A stretch of DNA of 8,015 bases from assembly GCA_023429685.1 (NCBI GenBank), contig JAEZDF010000148.1, positions 1 to 8,015 on the forward strand, in the 5' to 3' direction. Numbering within the stretch: the stretch's first letter is position 1; each line of letters starts with the position of its first letter. The position numbers and the translations under genes were made by a program. This document shows positions 5,631 through 8,015 of this stretch, piece after piece. A model generated the notes under the pieces. That model was not told where the DNA came from. It searched no databases and worked only from the letters and a program-made list of their open reading frames with translations. This DNA is from Bacillota bacterium. Its GTDB lineage: Bacteria; Bacillota; Clostridia; Oscillospirales; Ruminococcaceae.

Positions 5631-6287
5631 ATGGTCTTAAAACACGTAATCTTTGATATGGACGGCGTATTGTTTGACAGCGAGCGCATGTATGAGGAGG
5701 GACTTATCCTCCACGCGCCGAAGTATGGCTTTACCCCTACCCACGAGCATTTTCTCACCACGGTGGGAACCTCTGAAAAGGCATCGAGGGAGACATTTCT
5801 TAAGCTGTTTGGGGAGTTTGACTACGACGCGCTGCGGATGGATATCCGCGCCCACATCGTCACCCAGATGCAGGCGGGTCGCATCCCGCTAAAAAAAGGC
5901 GTACATAACCTGCTTTCTTACCTCAAACAGCAGGGCGTAGGCATCGCCCTTGCCACCTCCACCCGCCGCTCGACGGTCGAGGTGATGCTGCAAACCGCCC
6001 AGCTAACGGACTATTTTGACTACACGGTGTGCGGCGACGAGGTGCAAAACCCCAAGCCCGACCCCGAAATATTTCTCAACGCGATGGGCAAACTCGGCGG
6101 CACAGTACATAACACCATTGTGGTGGAGGACTCGTATAACGGCGTGCGCGCGGCAAACGCGGCGAACATCCCCGTTGTGGTTGTGCCCGACCTGCTGCCC
6201 CACGACCCCATTCTGCCCAGCTACGCGGTAATGGAGGATCTCGACGAGGTACTGACGCTGTTTGTCCCTCTGATTGAGGGAGCATAA
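5631..6287 (+). CDS. HAD-superfamily hydrolase, subfamily IA, beta-phosphoglucomutase-like
   Basis: The 218-residue product shows all four haloacid-dehalogenase motifs: the nucleophile motif FDMDGVLFDSE (8-18, Asp9 and Asp11), motif II ATSTRR (108-113), Lys142 in NPKPDPEIF, and the metal-binding VVEDSYNGV (164-172, Glu166 and Asp167). The DGV-FDSE and ED-NGV forms with a helical cap after motif I (about 18-85) place it with beta-phosphoglucomutase and sugar-phosphate phosphatases. Whether it is a mutase or a phosphatase cannot be decided here. The open frame extends upstream inside the ATP-grasp gene, but family similarity starts at MVLKHVIFDMDG. ATG 5631 is chosen over the in-frame ATG at 5619 because AAAGG (5613-5617) is 13 nt upstream of the former and touches the latter. 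It is the last gene before a strong terminator. Confidence 0.92.
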   Translation: MVLKHVIFDMDGVLFDSERMYEEGLILHAPKYGFTPTHEHFLTTVGTSEKASRETFLKLFGEFDYDALRMDIRAHIVTQMQAGRIPLKKGVHNLLSYLKQQGVGIALATSTRRSTVEVMLQTAQLTDYFDYTVCGDEVQNPKPDPEIFLNAMGKLGGTVHNTIVVEDSYNGVRAANAANIPVVVVPDLLPHDPILPSYAVMEDLDEVLTLFVPLIEGA

Positions 6288-6308
6288 CAATACATACATA
6301 AAAACGAT

Positions 6309-6350
6309 AAAAGCGAGGGGAGAGTTATCTTCCCCTCGCTTTTTGATTAA
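6309..6350 (+). terminator. Strong intrinsic terminator after the Nudix/ATP-grasp/HAD operon
   Basis: AAAAGCGAGGGGA (6309-6321) pairs perfectly over 13 bp with TCCCCTCGCTTTT (6331-6343), with a 9-nt loop, and runs into a T-tract. It starts 22 nt after the HAD stop codon. The A-rich 5' flank means it could also stop transcription coming from the right. Confidence 0.95.
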
Positions 6351-6396
6351 TTTTTACCCGGCAAATTTAATATGACACGCCCTTTCATATTTACCC

Positions 6397-6405
6397 TGCT
6401 ATACT
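6397..6405 (+). promoter_or_regulatory. Extended -10 promoter of the zinc-ribbon/GyrI-like operon
   Basis: TGC directly followed by TATACT (6397-6405) matches an extended -10 element. No good -35 lies 16-18 nt upstream, as is common for this promoter class. It lies between the upstream terminator and the AAAGGAG ribosome binding site (about 6432-6438), with a leader of about 35 nt. Confidence 0.55.
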
Positions 6406-6446
6406 CCGTTTAGAGTTCACTACTAATACAAAAAGGAGCGTGTAGA

Positions 6447-6722
6447 ATGGACACCAACTATCAAGGACCGTTTTGCCAAAGCTGCGGTATGCCGCTGACT
6501 AAGGATGAGGAGCTTGGCTCCAACAAGGATGGCAGCAAAAACCCCGAGTACTGCGTGTACTGCTTTGAAAACGGCGGCTTTAAGGACGAGATGACGATGG
6601 AGCAGATGATCGACTTCTGCGTAGACTTTGGTATGAAGGAGGGCATCTACGCCGACCGAGACGCTGCAAGGGTGCAGATGCTCACGTGGTTCCCCACCCT
6701 CAAGCGCTGGAAGCAGGCATAA
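6447..6722 (+). CDS. Small zinc-ribbon protein (Zn_ribbon_2 type)
   Basis: The product has 91 residues. The N-terminal part carries two CxxC pairs, Cys10/Cys13 (FCQSCGMPL) and Cys36/Cys39 (EYCVYCFENGGF), separated by the family-typical SNKDGSKNPEYC segment. This is the putative zinc-ribbon domain common in Clostridia, which should bind one zinc ion. The C-terminal half (46-91) is helical and ends with the conserved LKRW (85-88). An extra Cys58 is outside the ribbon. The biochemical role of the family is not established; it is often found near or fused to regulatory and small-molecule-binding domains. The start is firm: AAAGGAG lies about 8 nt upstream of the ATG. The gene is 21 nt upstream of the GyrI-like gene and surely in the same transcript, which suggests a shared function. 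Confidence 0.9.
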   Translation: MDTNYQGPFCQSCGMPLTKDEELGSNKDGSKNPEYCVYCFENGGFKDEMTMEQMIDFCVDFGMKEGIYADRDAARVQMLTWFPTLKRWKQA

Positions 6723-6743
6723 ACTGACGGAGGAACGTACCAT

Positions 6744-7394
6744 ATGACCCAAAAGCTAGACTACAAAAAGACCGAGCGTGCCCTGTACCTGCCGCCCGAA
6801 AGTCCTGTGGAAATAACGGTACCGCCCATGCGCTTTATTATGGTGGATGGGTCCGGCAACCCAAACGACCCCGAGGGTGAGTACCAAAAGGCGTTGGAGC
6901 TTTTGTACGCGCTGACGTACACCATAAAGATGGGTAAGGACAAGCCTTTCGGGTACGTCGACTACACCGTGCCGCCACTCGAGGGGCTGTGGTGGCTAAA
7001 TGACGGGACTGACATTGACTTTTCAGCCAAGGAGCGATATTGCTGGACGTCGATGATACGCCAGCCCGAGTTTGTGACCGACGAGGTGTTTGCGGCAGCC
7101 TGCGCGCAGGTCGCTGTAAAAAAGCCGCACCTTGACTGTGCGAAGGCACGCCTTGCCGAGTTTAGCGAGGGGCTGTGTGTGCAGATGTTGCACATTGGCA
7201 CCTACGAAGACGAGCCCGCAAGCCTTGCCGTGATGGAGCGTTACCTATGCGAGCGCGGGCTTGCAAGCGATGTGGGCGGCACGCTTCCCGACGGCTCCAA
7301 GCGCCGCCACCACGAGATCTATCTGGGCGACCCACGAAAGGTTGCGCCCGAACGCCGCAAGACGGTGCTGCGGCTGCCTGTGCGCAGGGCTTAG
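6744..7394 (+). CDS. GyrI-like small-molecule-binding domain protein
   Basis: The product has 216 residues and no membrane segment. It matches the stand-alone GyrI-like (SRPBCC-unrelated, BmrR effector-binding-type) family: a start with KLDYKKTERALYLPP, then MRFIMVDGSGNPNDPEGEY (29-47), ALELLYALTYTIKM (50-63), the pocket motif VPPLEGLWW (76-84) with Glu80, and HHEIYLGDPRK (189-199). There is no helix-turn-helix, so this is a free ligand-binding protein or enzyme rather than a transcription factor. Some GyrI-like proteins are known to hydrolyse cyclopropane-containing DNA-alkylating compounds through a pocket Glu, while others sequester drugs. Which applies here is unknown. The ATG at 6744 has GGAGG about 10 nt upstream. 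It is the second gene of the zinc-ribbon operon and is followed by a terminator. Confidence 0.9.
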   Translation: MTQKLDYKKTERALYLPPESPVEITVPPMRFIMVDGSGNPNDPEGEYQKALELLYALTYTIKMGKDKPFGYVDYTVPPLEGLWWLNDGTDIDFSAKERYCWTSMIRQPEFVTDEVFAAACAQVAVKKPHLDCAKARLAEFSEGLCVQMLHIGTYEDEPASLAVMERYLCERGLASDVGGTLPDGSKRRHHEIYLGDPRKVAPERRKTVLRLPVRRA

Positions 7395-7415
7395 CCACAT
7401 CGAACCAATCATTTG

Positions 7416-7453
7416 AGGACAGGGGTTGTGAATGACCTCTGTCCTTTGTTGTG
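7416..7453 (+). terminator. Intrinsic terminator after the GyrI-like gene
   Basis: AGGACAGGGGT (7416-7426) pairs with ACCTCTGTCCT (7435-7445) over 11 bp with one G-U wobble and an 8-nt loop, followed by the interrupted T-tract TTTGTTGTGT. It starts 22 nt after the GyrI-like stop codon. Confidence 0.82.
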
Positions 7454-7578
7454 TCCGGGGCAGGAAATCAACCGTCGGAGTGAATAGCAAAGCTAGCTTC
7501 GCACAACCAACCCGTGGTTGGCATTGATAATCGCCCACAGTAAGCGCAAGCACCCAGTTTTAACTGTGCGCATGTTTT

Positions 7579-7695
7579 TTATCCCGAAACGCGTCCCACA
7601 ATCCCCCCGACGATTACCCCCATCCCCGCCGCGAGAGCGGTGCCCAGCGCGTGTCCCAGCAGATGCTTGCCCACGGCGTGGTATTCTTTTATCAT
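7579..7695 (-). CDS. Possible small Gly-rich hydrophobic protein or gene remnant (38 aa)
   Basis: Minus-strand ATG 7695 to TAA 7579 encodes 38 residues: a short polar N-terminus (MIKEYHAVGKH) followed by a hydrophobic, glycine-rich segment with GxxxG-like spacing (LGTALAAGMGVIVGGIVG) and an RVSG end. This could be a single membrane helix. GC is high, like the native genes. Against a real gene: the only purine-rich site (GAGG) is just 2 nt from the ATG, and the frame stays open upstream without another good start. It may be the C-terminal remnant of a decayed membrane-protein gene. Function unknown. Confidence 0.25.
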   Translation of the reverse strand: MIKEYHAVGKHLLGHALGTALAAGMGVIVGGIVGRVSG

Positions 7696-7762
7696 ATCCT
7701 CAGTGCCGTGCAGTCCTGTCTTATTTTGCTTTTTTACACGGGCACACGACGGCAGATTACTG

Positions 7763-7859
7763 CTAGTGTCTCACAACTAGATGTTCCCAATGTCGCTTAA
7801 TTTGAAGCCGAACTTCCACAAGCGGTAGTACATAGCCCTATGTTGAGGTGGGCGTTTTT
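7763..7859 (+). ncRNA. Candidate structured RNA or mobile-element end (consecutive hairpins)
   Basis: Three hairpins follow one another. Hairpin A is CTAG-TGT-CTC-ACA-A-CTAG (7763-7780, 7 bp with one bulge). Hairpin B is TGTCGCTT/AAGCGGTA (7791-7798 and 7820-7827, two wobbles) enclosing an inner GAAG/CTTC stem (7804-7807 and 7813-7816). Hairpin C is GCCC/GGGC (7835-7838 and 7850-7853) overlapping the inverted repeat ACATAG/CTATGT (7830-7843), followed by five T (7855-7859). On the plus strand the last element resembles a terminator. No matching known RNA was recognised, and no clear promoter lies just upstream. Confidence 0.3.
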
Positions 7860-7926
7860 CATATATTAAGCATAGAAAACCAGCCTATAACCGCAATAAT
7901 TTATTGCAAAAGGTCAAAAAAGTCCA

Positions 7927-7955
7927 TTGACTGTTTTTTACATCGGTTGTAAACT
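7927..7955 (+). promoter_or_regulatory. Candidate promoter reading off the right edge
   Basis: TTGACT (7927-7932) and TAAACT (7950-7955) are separated by 17 nt on the plus strand. The target gene would lie beyond the window. An AT-rich stretch gives such matches by chance fairly often. Confidence 0.35.
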
Positions 7956-8015
7956 GGTTGTTGTAAGCCACCCATCGACATCGCTTTCATTCTTTTATTT
8001 GCAGGCGTATTCATC

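Larger units (their letters stand above)
7448..8015. other. Long region without a convincing gene
   Basis: No long open frame fits a known family here. Contents: a 10-bp palindrome AAGCTAGCTT near 7490-7500; a small inverted repeat CCAAC/GTTGG at about 7507-7521; a weak hairpin (GCAC at 7550-7553 with GTGC at 7566-7569) followed by six T (7575-7580), a poor plus-strand terminator; a possible 38-codon minus-strand ORF; a run of hairpins at 7763-7859; a 15-bp palindrome (7893-7907); and a 37-codon minus-strand frame (7901-8014) open to the right edge. The last could be the tail of a gene beyond the window or noise. GC falls to low values right of about 7860. No tRNA, rRNA or CRISPR repeats were seen. 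Confidence 0.5.

Noticed and set aside
7777..7833. 18-residue minus-strand frame beginning MYYRLWKF
   Set aside because: It is too short and lies within the hairpin region. It looks coding-like but has no support beyond composition.
7901..8014. 37-codon minus-strand frame open to the right edge
   Set aside because: There is no recognisable motif, and the stop lies within an A/T palindrome. It cannot be told from noise without the flanking sequence.
1..8015. CRISPR arrays, tRNA or rRNA genes, integrase or transposase genes
   Set aside because: No regularly spaced repeats, no cloverleaf or rRNA-like sequence, and no recombinase or transposase motif was found on either strand. The AT-rich cassette also lacks visible flanking direct repeats.

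Overview
The window looks like chromosomal DNA of an endospore-forming member of the Bacillota, most likely class Clostridia. The evidence is a spoVAC-spoVAD pair at the left end, GGAGG-type ribosome binding sites, A/T-rich sigma-A-like promoters, and intrinsic terminators. Most genes are GC-rich (about 60% in a row I counted). Species cannot be named from the sequence alone.

Layout. Positions 1-635 (minus) hold the 5' end of spoVAD, cut by the window edge and too short for a long-ORF scan, preceded by a complete spoVAC. Both encode parts of the SpoVA channel that moves dipicolinate into the forespore. Positions 845-1698 (minus) hold an AT-rich two-gene cassette (175 aa and 107 aa, 2 bp apart) of unknown function. 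It has its own near-consensus promoter, an 11-bp inverted repeat that overlaps the -10 box, and its own terminator, and it sits as a compositional island between GC-rich genes. Positions 1795-3771 (minus) encode a PfkB-family fructokinase-like sugar kinase and a cytosolic M14 zinc carboxypeptidase. The kinase promoter overlaps the peptidase stop codon.

A divergent region (3772-3963) leads to a plus-strand operon at 3964-6287: a Nudix ADP-ribose pyrophosphatase, an ATP-grasp protein of the sugar-transfer-associated type that starts with TTG, and a HAD-superfamily phosphatase/phosphomutase. It ends at a strong terminator (6309-6344). A second plus-strand operon (6447-7394) pairs a small zinc-ribbon protein with a GyrI-like ligand-binding protein. 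It has an extended -10 promoter and its own terminator (7416-7447).

Positions 7448-8015 contain no convincing gene. They hold a possible 38-codon minus-strand ORF, a run of hairpins at 7763-7859 that could be a structured RNA or a mobile-element end, and a candidate promoter reading off the right edge.

The best candidate for an undescribed system is the AT-rich bicistronic cassette at 845-1698 with its operator-like repeat. Its layout resembles an autoregulated toxin-antitoxin or defence cassette, but I recognise neither protein, so that is inference only.
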